IMG/VR virus record: IMGVR_UViG_3300026097_000010
Coordinates: 62,001-126,000 of that record
Direction: 5' to 3' (one strand)
Length of the DNA: 64,000 nucleotides
From: a virus
A program made the position numbers and the translations under genes. The notes under the pieces are model-generated. The model made no database searches. It was given only the letters and a program-made list of their open reading frames with translations, and was not told the DNA's origin. How positions within the stretch are numbered: the first letter of the stretch is position 1; each line of letters opens with the position of its first letter. Shown piece after piece: positions 56,201-62,851 of the stretch.

Positions 56201-58052
56201 AAATAACAATGTAGTTTTTGCAGATCCGCCTGCCGCAGAAGAAGTTATTGAAATTGTTTCTTTAGGCATCGGCGGCATTTCTATTTTAGATTATCAAGAA
56301 TTTGTTGGCGACGGCAATACCAAGAACTTCTTTACCGGAGCAAGATTCGAAGATACAACTTCTACGGTTGTTATTGTGGACGGGGAAGAAATTAACATTG
56401 ATTTTATTAATGGTCTCGATGTCGGCGCAGATTCTGATATTACCGCAATTCAGTTTGTCAATAGCCCGCAAACTGGCAGTGTTATTAAAGTTATAGTATT
56501 AGCAGGATCTGTATCGAATCAGCAACTTGTTAGAGTTAATCAGCAAACCGAGTTATATGACGGTTCAACAAGATCATATGATCTTAACAACTTCGTTAAT
56601 TTAAACAGAGGAAGTGCATTATCTTCATTAATTGTTGAAGTGAATAATAGAGCATTGCAAGGTGTAGATACTCGATATTTTACTGTTAGTAACGAGTTCC
56701 TAGTGCCAAAAACTACTACAAACCAAGCAGGAGAGGTGATCGATACTTTTAACGAATGGGAATTTGAGATAGGTATTGATCCTGCAGAATCTGCAGGTGC
56801 AATTTTAACAGAGAATATCAGGGTTGAAGTTAACGGATCTACTCTTACTGGTGGACAAAACTTTGTTTACGATGGAATTAACAGAATCTTAATTTTCAGT
56901 GAATCGGTGTTATCGGAAGGCGATATATTAAAAATAGAAAATAATTTTAGAACAGAATACAATATATCTGGAAACATTTTAACTATAGATTCGGAATATA
57001 CTTTAACAGAAGGCGACGAAATAAAAATAACCTGGTTCAGCGAATATCCGTCTATGGAAATTTTATCAGATGAATACACTGGAGGAAAAGTTAATTTTGA
57101 ATTAAAGTATCAACCTATATCCTCAGATTTTGTTTGGGTATATAAAAACGGATTGAGACTGGCCCCTGAAGTTGATTATTCGGTAGACCAGCGAAATAAA
57201 ACAGTTTATTTAAAAGATCGCACCAGCGTAAACGATATAATTAAAATTATTTTATTTGGAACACAATCCTTTAAATTATCAAGTGCATACGAAATACACA
57301 AAGATATGTTTAATGTTTATCAATATAAGCGATACTCTCAAGGATCAGTTAAACTTGCAAAATCTCTAAATTATTATGATACTTCTATTGAAGTTACAAA
57401 TGGCGATTTACTAGGAGAACCTAATTTATCTAGAAATATACCCGGAGTAATTGAAATTAACCAAGAAAGAATTGAATATCTAGTTAAGTCGGGAAATATT
57501 TTATCTCAAATTAGAAGAGGAGCGACCGGAACCGCAATTAACGAAATTGTTGAATCGGGTGCAGGCATTATTGATCTAGGAGTTAATGAAAGTTTGCCAT
57601 ACGTTGAAGATCAAGAAAGATACGATTTCTTTAGTGACGGAAGCTCACAAGATATAGGACCGTTGCCGTTTACTCCGAATGCAACTGAAATCGATAACTG
57701 GTATAGAGATACTATTTCGGAAGACCATAAACAGTGCGACGATATTGAAGTATTTGTCGGCGGCCGTCGCTTGCGTAAAAACCCTATTAGAATATATGAT
57801 GAAAATTTAGGAGCCTCTAGTACGTCTGCCGATAAGACAGTTGAAGCAGAATTTAGTGTAACTGGTAATGATGCAGAAATAAGATTAACAGTCGCTCCGC
57901 CGGCCGGAACACGTATATCCGTAATACGGAAAGTTGGCAAAGTTTGGTATGATACAGGAGAAAATAGTGCAACTTCTGGAATAACTTTGCTTGAAAACGA
58001 ATCGTCGATAGCTAAATTCATTGCTCAGAAGTCAACGGATTTACCTGAATAA
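44271..58052 (+). CDS. Giant virion/baseplate protein (4593 residues), modular
   Basis: This is the largest gene in the window. Residues 1-200 are a distinct N-terminal domain (LPQVFQTDTNNKFLSGVVDP, PINWDMFVNYREYYWMP). CBM5/12-like modules appear near residues 221, 1458, 1714, 2209, 2355 and 2477 (for example FRDYSLGDIVSYRSNNWVA). Residues about 2170-2740 hold six FG-GAP-like repeats (FGEEISVSPDGKWLAVGSP, FGSSVAMNYDASILVVGAP, FGYSVDCDDSVVVVGSP), as in integrin-type propellers. Residues about 3600-4300 hold six or more GDGSTT-type beta repeats. The position after gp6, where T4 has genes 7 and 8, suggests a peripheral baseplate role. I cannot identify it as gp7. It starts at a TAATG overlap and ends inside a late-promoter box. 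Confidence 0.75.
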   Translation: MANRSYPKSNLPIRKTSELLPQVFQTDTNNKFLSGVVDPLVQPGVLDKTVGYIGRRYGKTFKGSEVYLDNDQTLRSRYQLEPGVTISEDGKINSFYDYLDFKNQLKFFGNDNDRDDKITSQEHYSWNPPINWDMFVNYREYYWMPLGPEPVSITGQTGSIVSTYKVMASTGTSWIFTPDGLTNNPSITLYRGQTYEFNVNSPDEGFTIRTNYDTGSLLFDPNKTYFSGDLAVFDEKLWRADTEISPLDGSTIDINSQDWTLIDSSVANSSLNYNQGIENNGVKNGKLTFTVPLDAPDILYYQSDVIPDRLGTFIIADIESNTFINVEREVIGKTTYKSSNDIELTNGLVVEFKGNVTPESYSKSRWLVEGVGNAITLTKFEDLVPPALAQDTPEVLFDNEGFDTQPFDDADQFPAEKDYIVISKNSKDLNPWSRYNRWFHRSVIEQSANFNNSSFSASEESRAKRPIIEFKPNTKLFNHGVVAKRTVDYIDTVTDDVFSQIEGSIGYSIDGEFLFEGARILIVADTDSLVNNKIYEVKFITHNGIRIINLQETEDSDSLLDESVLIRRGQLNAGLMYHFNGVAWIRSQQKTSVNQSPLFDAFDSNGVSFSDIETYPVSTFQGTKLLSYQIGTSINDSELGFSLSYLNIDNVGDIQFNWNWDIDNFQYTENQVTNTVKLNTGFYKIDSDFDNGWTQTDLTFTQPIIDSVILDTDTNEVELRTVQWENLTDSAIINFYLNGQRINNNYSRQGNKFLFQTTFSQNDVISIKIIDNIEPDQGYYEIPLGLEKNPLNQEITSFTLGQAIDHVESSLEFDREFVGSIPGSSNLRDLSNYQSKTTRFIKHGGVSALPIVFLCNKDQNLIKALKYAKQEYTRFKNNFIETATSLNFDGNTADFVDEIVNQLSKTKTVDSPFIDSDMIGSGAYTSLDYTVDDEGIKTFALSENFDLDTLSNRAVYVYLNDNQLLHGAEYTFDSTFGFITINKDLSRGDQLQIREYVSTTFSHIPSTPTSLGLFKKYTPSKFIDNTFLEPREVIIGHDGSLTPTYNDFRDDLILELEYRIYNNIKVNYDETVFDIDSVLGGYYQQGDFTKSDVDAIVSQEFLSWVSNTGVNYAINQYFDSENAFTYTYSNMTDPTGTQNLPGYWRGVYQWFYDTDRPHRSPWEMLGFSEKPTWWNDEYGPSPYTRGNLLLWEDIQQGIVRQGPRAGRYSRYARPTILNHIPVDDDGNLLDPLSSGLARDFTLVNNQGSFKLGDVAPVEHAWRSSSEWPYAVLIALSLLKPFDFITRCLDRSSVTTNLIGQVVTKNTGYFPTIKDIVVPEPTVRLTSGLINYMSSYLRSIGLSPGLLTDTIQNISVSLSSRLSGFVDKTQQKYLLDSKNPNSASGSIFIPPENYDIIFNVSSPIDTITYSGVILEKTSRGWIVRGYDNISPFFKFYQAVPNQRDPIIKVGGISETFVEWAPEQTYNNGSIVLYRNDYYRSLKTHVSGETLDTSLWNKLPNLPLVGAIEAQRRRNFNKLKLQQITYGHEFNTIQQVVDFLLGYEEYLKSTGFVFDNYDTENQVSQDWTTSCKEFMFWTKHNWAEGSIITLSPSATKIQITAPVGVVDNILDSFYEYSVFKGDGNPLDPKFIDVNRDFQSVTINTTNTNQGIYFLKLNYVLKEHVVVFDDRTVFNDVIYDKPTGYRQLRIKSRGFRTVDWDGDYTSPGFLFDNVNIESWQPFRDYSLGDIVSYRSNNWVARVSHPGNENFDDAQWSLLDSEPEKKLIPNFDYRINQFEDYFETGAEGVSEVQRQLARNTIGFQSRQYLNNLAEDTVTQYRLYQGFIREKGTNNALTKLFTKLSDDTEDTSLLLNEEWAFKVGEFGGTDQSSEVEFEIKINNFEINPQPLLVTSTLPTSNLDQNYRVTGDEFTISAIPFSTNIIPVSYNSEPVKTAGYVKLDQPEWTVRDRISLNNLDIDQIVENDHIWITFDTIDWDVVRFNQIPGVIITDIELTANSTALIFLNKESGLEIGSYIGIKNITNLSGFFEIVDKFVERSEVLLTHIIEISIPEGTQTPEFEGSTVNNLYTLTDARFDAYDNLDPQLSALLDENSKLWVDNNGNDLWEVVEKKKQFISKKIENFGLIDPSKVGSKVVYNSTLNQTLTAIPDPGFVIAYTEAPEFLSVRQILSPPDFLQSTVTGLFGEEISVSPDGKWLAVGSPLASGVGSYYKGLFNPTITYNPLDIVLYEGKLWRATQQYDRDLLASLDDSTWIAPGTEGWEPATIVEAVNNPSAEGHTEQGVVTLYEFANNQWSRRISVVSPRPNNREKFGSSISIGVADGIYYMAVSAPGAAENRGRVYLYIFENSEWKHIENVKYRGIYDDEASVYYAGDIVWYNGNLYECLDNSTTYVDVKDTGDLSSTGNWVKLNNVATQNSLPQSVSVEDDGSTLQSGILNPIQMAELIKVGDQFGSSVAMNYDASILVVGAPFSDDQYFPNYKGVWRPDYEYTQNDTVRHKGNYYQLANIGETAVALDSTITSYNQEPVGEPWIEIGDSSTDPTGKVFVYQRSLLGTYELKQTVSADNFINQSGTAISINTGDEFGSSVDIDFSGTTIVASSPKSDIEFSNQGSAYILRTDSVILPEYKLVQKIQSYEKYPNEFFGFNVSISPNTSKIAIGANNAQFSSPIRFDSSSTTFDEGRSLFYSSRGFVGAVYVYELKDDIYFLTEKLEADFQVGESFGYSVDCDDSVVVVGSPFYKTTGMVRTFRKDPTKNSWEILAQQTPVTQIEKVKSIALYDNINNIKIQDLDYVDPAKLKILNEAEQELKFKTPYDPAVYSIGTETVVVDSDIAWTTKNVGELWWDLSTAKWIYYEQGDTAYRTGNWGVLAEGASIDVYEWVESSILPADWAILADTTEGLAEGISGQPLYPDNSVYSIKELYNVQTLEPTETLYYFWVRNKTTVPNDMNNRRLSASSVANLILNPSANNTFITLAGSDKLLAYNFETVINEETALVNLDFFNKLEKQNAVHKEYQLISEGIADSLPSDQLEAKWIDSLIGYDKEGNRVPDTNLPSKQKYGLNFRPRQSMFVDRIPPLRTAIINVNRVLQREPFADIINFETLNSFDEKPNAILNLYDVAVQTLIDLETVGTVRIKQAVLRANLIDGSIDTVDILDPGYGYRVPPPVEFEGDGTDAKVSVELDNQGRIVNTIIENPGRKYANITTKVRNFSVLVESDSTLNGFWSIYAWDDVRKSFFRSRSQSFNTTRYWDLVDWWKEGYSPTTRIVKEVNLAFEEQTINVEIGDLIRIKEYGSGGWAVFEKVSQSSETLLDNYTLVGRQLGTIEFSSTLYDTSQSGIGFDNVNSFDTGLYDIENSKELRNILQTIKEDIFIGDYSAEWNKLFFTSIRYAFAEQTYVDWAFKTSFLNAVHNVGSLKQKTNYKNDSLESYRDYINEVKPYKTSIREYTSRYTSQENTQTAVGDFDLPPVYSEIEGKIVSVNQSLAFIDQYPWKLWKDSQGYSIESIQIADQGTGYKQPPSVLIQGDGTGATAQAYISNGKVVAVRMINEGIGYTVATVTLVGGNDNASTTAKVVPILGKSKFRTLDLTVKFDRYTKEGLYTQFNYTQEFIADGNSSVFNLNYAPTRDKSKISVIRNDNPVLDGEYTISLFSSDTDSYSLLKGKITFIEVPNNGDIISIEYEKNDELLDSVNRINKYYSPVSGMKGSDINQLMTGIDFGGVQVQGTTFDVTGGWDALPWFTDSWDSVEVSSDYYVVADGSTTEITLPYIPSEGQIINIYLKRNTTVEPRSINDLQYTTEIPDSATIRIDDPEYGTQNQTNENALLPTFVGDGSTSTIEIGTSVRTSTGDILIFRPIESDGSVTITDPTIVDTNIRGGTLSAMNGAYSTATGLTAEEIVIDGETFISPDQVPAPEENIPGQILDSVSIKVFTTDSQGAAPLKSKISYGDNSTSVFEIGQTILENSSVIVYIDKEQQILDTDYSIDIENNNVVFADPPAAEEVIEIVSLGIGGISILDYQEFVGDGNTKNFFTGARFEDTTSTVVIVDGEEINIDFINGLDVGADSDITAIQFVNSPQTGSVIKVIVLAGSVSNQQLVRVNQQTELYDGSTRSYDLNNFVNLNRGSALSSLIVEVNNRALQGVDTRYFTVSNEFLVPKTTTNQAGEVIDTFNEWEFEIGIDPAESAGAILTENIRVEVNGSTLTGGQNFVYDGINRILIFSESVLSEGDILKIENNFRTEYNISGNILTIDSEYTLTEGDEIKITWFSEYPSMEILSDEYTGGKVNFELKYQPISSDFVWVYKNGLRLAPEVDYSVDQRNKTVYLKDRTSVNDIIKIILFGTQSFKLSSAYEIHKDMFNVYQYKRYSQGSVKLAKSLNYYDTSIEVTNGDLLGEPNLSRNIPGVIEINQERIEYLVKSGNILSQIRRGATGTAINEIVESGAGIIDLGVNESLPYVEDQERYDFFSDGSSQDIGPLPFTPNATEIDNWYRDTISEDHKQCDDIEVFVGGRRLRKNPIRIYDENLGASSTSADKTVEAEFSVTGNDAEIRLTVAPPAGTRISVIRKVGKVWYDTGENSATSGITLLENESSIAKFIAQKSTDLPE

Positions 58053-58055
58053 ATA
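58048..58055 (+). promoter_or_regulatory. Late promoter (AATAAATA) after the giant gene
   Basis: AATAAATA overlaps the stop codon of the giant gene and lies 25 bases before the ATG at 58081. It would allow the small structural gene and the fibre genes to be transcribed apart from the 13.8-kb giant gene. Confidence 0.55.
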
Positions 58056-58080
58056 CACTATGAAACCTAAAGAGACCAAG

Positions 58081-58725
58081 ATGACAGATCAAGAAATTGA
58101 ACCAAAATCAGAAAGCAAAAGTCCTGATGAAAACAGCGGATTCCACGTCGAAGGACATATAAAAATATTCGACCCAAACACCGATGAAGTGTTTGTTGAT
58201 AAAAGAAATGCTATACATTATGAAAACATGAGTGTGGCAATGGTAAATTCTTTATCTAATCAAGGTCAAGGTTGGATATATGAAATGAGTTTTGGAAGTG
58301 GCGGTACCACTGTCGATCCTACAGGATTAATAACTTATCTCACTCCGAATACAGTTGGCAGAAATTCTAGTTTGTATAATCAAACATTTTCTAAAATAGT
58401 TGATCAAAACTCTATTGCCAATACTGATCCTGTAAGAAATAAAATGGAGATTCGACATATCAGTGGCGCATCTTATAGTGATATAGTAGTTAGTTGTATA
58501 TTAGATTATGGCGAACCATTGGAACAAGAAGCGTTTGATAATTCAGTTGACATGGATAGTGATTTTGTTTTTGACGAATTAGGTTTAAGATCATACGATC
58601 CTGCAGGAACAGGAGATTTGTTAACACATGTTATTTTTCACCCTGTTCAAAAATCTTTGAATAGGCTTTTGCAGATCGATTATACAATACGTGTTCAGAG
58701 TTTAACTGGTTTTACCGAGGTATAA
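58081..58725 (+). CDS. Small virion structural protein
   Basis: The product is 214 residues. I place the start at 58081 (MTDQEIEPKSES) rather than at 58060 or 58021, because a late-promoter box at 58048-58055 would place transcription start after those codons. The acidic, disordered N-terminus leads into a beta-rich domain (GHIKIFDPNTDEVFVDKRNA, AMVNSLSNQGQGWIYEMSFG). The stop precedes the next gene by 3 bases. It appears to be a protein type found near fibre genes in marine T4-like phages. A wedge or fibre-base role is inferred only from place. Confidence 0.6.
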   Translation: MTDQEIEPKSESKSPDENSGFHVEGHIKIFDPNTDEVFVDKRNAIHYENMSVAMVNSLSNQGQGWIYEMSFGSGGTTVDPTGLITYLTPNTVGRNSSLYNQTFSKIVDQNSIANTDPVRNKMEIRHISGASYSDIVVSCILDYGEPLEQEAFDNSVDMDSDFVFDELGLRSYDPAGTGDLLTHVIFHPVQKSLNRLLQIDYTIRVQSLTGFTEV

Positions 58726-58728
58726 TAA

Positions 58729-60888
58729 ATGCCGTATATTATTAATTTTACAGACAGCGAAAATAAGACACCGATAACGGTCTTTGATAACACATCAAGT
58801 AACGACACCAGTTTAACTTTTCCTGGAAGAAACGTTACAGGATACGGTCAGATAATTGGAGAAAATTTTCTTGCCCTTTTAGAAAATTTTGCTAATGCTA
58901 GTGAGCCTATCAATCCAGTTGAAGGACAATTATGGTATGATAGCAGCGACGGTGTACAACAATTAAAAATTTGGAACAATACACAGTGGACAGCTGCTTC
59001 GGGTATTCAGCGTGGACCAACTGCACCTGCTGTTGAAGAATCAAAAATTGGCGAATTGTGGGTTGATACAACAAAGCAACAACTTAATATCTTTACAGGA
59101 AATCGGTGGATTTTAGTAGGCCCAACAGAAAGTTCTATTGACGGGTTACGATATGGTCCGTCTGTTGAACAGATATCAGATACCGATGACGATATTCGAG
59201 TTGTACTGATTTTGTATATTGCTGATCAACCGGTAGCAATAGTTAGTAAAGACTCGTTCACTCCCAAAATTACAATTTCAGGATACAGTGATATCAGGGC
59301 CGGAATAAACGTTATAACACCAACAGATGCGGCACAAATAGCATTGTTTGAAGGGGGGCTGATACCGAAATTGGTTGGTACCGCATCAAATGCAGACGCA
59401 CTGAATATAGGCGGCACTGAAGTTCCGGCAAGTTTATTTTTAAGATCAGATACAACTAATACCACAGAATTTGGCTTCAATATAAGGAATAATTTTGGAT
59501 TAACAATAGGTGTCGATGGAAGTCTGAGCATTTCTACATCATCTACTGGTGCTAGAATTTATAATGCAACTCCGGGTGCGTCTTTAGACCTACAATTAAA
59601 CCGAAACAGTGTTCCGAGTACAATTTTAAGAGTAATTGACAATACTGTAGGCATAAACAAATTAGATCCGAATTATGAATTAGATGTTGCTGGCGATATT
59701 GGCCTGTCTGGATCTTTGATTATTGAAGGCACAGCAGAAACAACCAATTTAAATAATGGTAGTTTAAGAACAGCCGGCGGATTAGCTGTGACTAAAAGCG
59801 CCAGAATAGGACAGAATTTGTTTGTGGAAGGTACAACACAAGCAGAAAATATTCTACCAGCAACCGACGAGTTATACGATATAGGATCTTCTACAAGAAG
59901 ATGGAACAGAGTTTTTTCTAAAGATATCATCGCAGACACCATCACAGGAACAATTGTTGGCGATATTCAAGGCAACTCTCAGACAGCAACATCGTTGCGA
60001 AGTGTATCTTCGTTTGAACTAACTGGAGATATTGTATCTCAGAAAGCTACATTTGACGGGTCTCCTAACACACAAATCGAATTCAATACAAGTCTTTCTG
60101 CTTCCTTGATTAGAGAACGACCTGATGCCCAGCCAAATTTGTCAGAACCTAATGATTTAATACTAGTATATAGATCATCTGCAGAAGCCGCAGGAACAGG
60201 AGAATCAGCAGGATTAATTAAACAAACTAGAGATACATTTATAGGTGATTTAGGAATTCCGCTAGGTACTATTTTACCGTATGCCGGAGTAAATCCACCT
60301 GAAGGATTTTTATTGTGTGACGGATCTGAACTAGAAATTAATCAATACATTCAACTATACGGAATATTAGGCGATAGGTACAACGGTAATGCTCCTCTTG
60401 CAGGCGACAACACGTTTAGACTTCCAGATCTAAGAGGTAGATTTGCCCTAGGTAGACATAATATGGATAATAACAGAAATGTTCCGGCAGCTTCGGGATC
60501 AGGAGCACTAGTCAGTGCAGGCGGCGGCGAGCCAAGTCCTGCAAGGGTCGAAGGTGTAGAAGCGTCGACATTATCTGCATCTGCTGGACAAAGTTCGCTA
60601 TCATTAGAATTAACAAATATCCCCCAACATGAGCATAGTTTGAATGTGGATAATGTACAATACTCTGCTGTAAGGGTCGATAATGCTATTCGACCAGCCG
60701 CTCAGACCGGAAACGGCCCGACAGCTCCAGGACAAGCTCAGTATTTAAATCGATCGGGAGGTGTGCTGTCTGGCGCAAGAATACCTCTTGATGCCAGTCA
60801 GTTAGGACAACCTTTTGGTATAATGAATCCGTTTTTAACTTTAAACTACATTATCAGAGCTGGCCAGCCAGAATTTACAAGAGATTAA
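58729..60888 (+). CDS. Tail fibre with tail-collar domain
   Basis: This 719-residue fibre is the first of three tandem paralogues. The N-terminal segment FPGRNVTGYGQIIGENFLAL, followed by VEGQLWYDSSDGVQQLKIW and GELWVDTTKQQLNIFTGNRW, is shared by all three. The shaft contains the module YDIGSSTRRWNRVFSKDIIA also found on the minus strand. Residues about 512-575 form a tail-collar (gp12-type) domain: LPYAGVNPPEGFLLCDGS, then RLPDLRGRFALGRHNMDN. The C-terminus has HEHSLNVDNVQ and a Gly/Ser-rich tail. It probably makes a short tail fibre that touches the cell surface. GAGG stands before the ATG. Confidence 0.82.
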   Translation: MPYIINFTDSENKTPITVFDNTSSNDTSLTFPGRNVTGYGQIIGENFLALLENFANASEPINPVEGQLWYDSSDGVQQLKIWNNTQWTAASGIQRGPTAPAVEESKIGELWVDTTKQQLNIFTGNRWILVGPTESSIDGLRYGPSVEQISDTDDDIRVVLILYIADQPVAIVSKDSFTPKITISGYSDIRAGINVITPTDAAQIALFEGGLIPKLVGTASNADALNIGGTEVPASLFLRSDTTNTTEFGFNIRNNFGLTIGVDGSLSISTSSTGARIYNATPGASLDLQLNRNSVPSTILRVIDNTVGINKLDPNYELDVAGDIGLSGSLIIEGTAETTNLNNGSLRTAGGLAVTKSARIGQNLFVEGTTQAENILPATDELYDIGSSTRRWNRVFSKDIIADTITGTIVGDIQGNSQTATSLRSVSSFELTGDIVSQKATFDGSPNTQIEFNTSLSASLIRERPDAQPNLSEPNDLILVYRSSAEAAGTGESAGLIKQTRDTFIGDLGIPLGTILPYAGVNPPEGFLLCDGSELEINQYIQLYGILGDRYNGNAPLAGDNTFRLPDLRGRFALGRHNMDNNRNVPAASGSGALVSAGGGEPSPARVEGVEASTLSASAGQSSLSLELTNIPQHEHSLNVDNVQYSAVRVDNAIRPAAQTGNGPTAPGQAQYLNRSGGVLSGARIPLDASQLGQPFGIMNPFLTLNYIIRAGQPEFTRD

Positions 60889-60901
60889 GGGTTAGATATA
60901 C

Positions 60902-62830
60902 ATGGCTTATCAAATTAACAAAACAGACGGAACAATAATTGCAACAGTAGCTGATGGGCAACTCGATGATCTCTCAACAGATTTAACTCTTATTGGAAAA
61001 AATTATAGCGGTTACGGAGAAGCTTTCAACGAAAATTTTGTAAAAATCTTAGAAAATTTTGCTGATGTTTCTCAACCAAGTAATCCTATAAAAGGACAAG
61101 TTTGGTTCGACTCGTCAGAATCAAAATTAAAAGTTTATAATGGAACAACATTTGTTCCAGTTAGCTCTGCTACTGTAAGCAACACACAACCAGATACATT
61201 AGCCATTGGAGATCTGTGGTTTAATAATGTTGATAAACAATTGTATTTTTTCGACGGTAGCAATGCAATTCTTTTAGGGCCGGATTATTCTGAATCTCAA
61301 TTGTTAAGCGGGTTAAGAGTAGAAAATATTCTCGATAATCTAAACCAAACTCGAGTAATAACAAAACTATTTACTAACGGTATTTTGTTAGGAATATTTT
61401 CTAAAGATACATTTACACCCAAAGATCCTATTGTAGGATTTGCAGGAAGTATTCAGCCGGGATTTAATGCCAGTACTTTGGCAGGAATAAAATTTAATGT
61501 AACCGCTACAAATTCTGAATCTCTAGGCGGAGCAGATGCAGGACTGTACGTGAGAAATGATTCGTCTAATAACATCAACGGACAATTGTCATTACGAAAT
61601 GATCTAGGACTTGTAGTAGGCTCGAGTGGTACCGCATCGTTCCGTGTGGAAAATAGAGATCTTGTTATTAGAAATTCTGCAGATAATAGACAATTTATTA
61701 TAGACGTAAGAAGAGATACTAGAGGAGAAGACGCTGTAGTAATTGATGCGGCTGATAGAAGCATTGGGCTGTACGAAGAATTTAGCGATAGTCAAGTTAA
61801 TATAGGTGGCGATCTAACTATAAACGGTGACATTACTATTAAAGGTAATTTTACCATTAATGACGGCGATGTCACCCAGGTCAAGACATCTGAACTAGTT
61901 ATTGAAGATAAAGTTGTTATTCTAGGACAAACAGGCGATAGTTCATTAAACACAGATGAAAATGCAGATGGTGGCGGAATTGTATTAAAAGGATCTAATG
62001 ATCATATAATTTTATGGAGTGACGCTGGACAGGCGGCTACAGGATCATATCCTGCGTTACTAAGCAATTCGTGGACTTTTTCAGATCATATAAATCTTGC
62101 TACTAACAAATATTTTGCGATTGACGGAATTCCTATAATCGAACAAACTAATAGTACTCCAGGTTCTCAAACTTTTAAATTAACTTCGGCGGTTACATCA
62201 GTCGAAGGTGTTAGCTCTTTTGGTAAACAAACTGTAATTACAGTAGGTCCGGGAGCTGTATCAGCCGATCCGCTTTTAAGACTAGAAGATGCTAAAATAT
62301 CTACCGAGCAAAATCAAGATTTAACAATTTCTCCCGACTCTGGACAGAATATTGTTCTAGAAAACTCCCCTAGAATACAAGGCCTAGCAGATCCTAGAAG
62401 CGGTTCGTCTGGAGAGCAAGATGCAGCCACAAGAGAATATGTAGATAGTGAAATTGAATCTAGACCGATCCTTTTAAGTATTGATCTTTCAGACGGTAAA
62501 CCGAATAGCTACATTATTAGCAATATATTAGACAACATGGCTCCTGTTTCTGAATACAGATCAGGAACTGTTGCAAGAATTTTGTGTAATATTTTGAATA
62601 ATTCAGCATCGTCTTTAGATTTTGATCCGTTATTGGCAGCCGGAACTTCGAAATCAACATTCAACACGCCAACAGGAACCGCGCCGGCTGTTACAGATGT
62701 ACTTCCGGGTATTATTAATTTTCCTGCGGCAGGGCATTCAACGACCAGAATCATAAAAACATTTCAAATTACCGGACCAGAGAGTGCTAAAAATTGGAGC
62801 TTTGTTAATGACACAATTTTGGCACCATAA
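60902..62830 (+). CDS. Tail fibre paralogue 2
   Basis: This 642-residue protein shares the N-terminal domain of its neighbours (IGKNYSGYGEAFNENFVKIL, then KGQVWFDSSESKLKVYNG). Its shaft has alternating short strands (GDLTINGDITIKGNFTINDG) and the VIEDKVVILGQTG module related to that of the minus-strand gene at 15271. It lacks the tail-collar domain of paralogue 1. The C-terminus is beta-rich, with a QDAATREYVDSEIES segment typical of fibre coiled-coil junctions. It is likely to be another fibre with a different tip. It follows paralogue 1 after 13 bases. Confidence 0.78.
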   Translation: MAYQINKTDGTIIATVADGQLDDLSTDLTLIGKNYSGYGEAFNENFVKILENFADVSQPSNPIKGQVWFDSSESKLKVYNGTTFVPVSSATVSNTQPDTLAIGDLWFNNVDKQLYFFDGSNAILLGPDYSESQLLSGLRVENILDNLNQTRVITKLFTNGILLGIFSKDTFTPKDPIVGFAGSIQPGFNASTLAGIKFNVTATNSESLGGADAGLYVRNDSSNNINGQLSLRNDLGLVVGSSGTASFRVENRDLVIRNSADNRQFIIDVRRDTRGEDAVVIDAADRSIGLYEEFSDSQVNIGGDLTINGDITIKGNFTINDGDVTQVKTSELVIEDKVVILGQTGDSSLNTDENADGGGIVLKGSNDHIILWSDAGQAATGSYPALLSNSWTFSDHINLATNKYFAIDGIPIIEQTNSTPGSQTFKLTSAVTSVEGVSSFGKQTVITVGPGAVSADPLLRLEDAKISTEQNQDLTISPDSGQNIVLENSPRIQGLADPRSGSSGEQDAATREYVDSEIESRPILLSIDLSDGKPNSYIISNILDNMAPVSEYRSGTVARILCNILNNSASSLDFDPLLAAGTSKSTFNTPTGTAPAVTDVLPGIINFPAAGHSTTRIIKTFQITGPESAKNWSFVNDTILAP

Positions 62831-62851
62831 TAGACAATCAGGAGCGAATAG

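Noticed and set aside
58021-58080. Earlier starts for the 214-residue structural protein
   Set aside because: They overlap the giant gene's end and lie before or at the expected start of transcription from the box at 58048.
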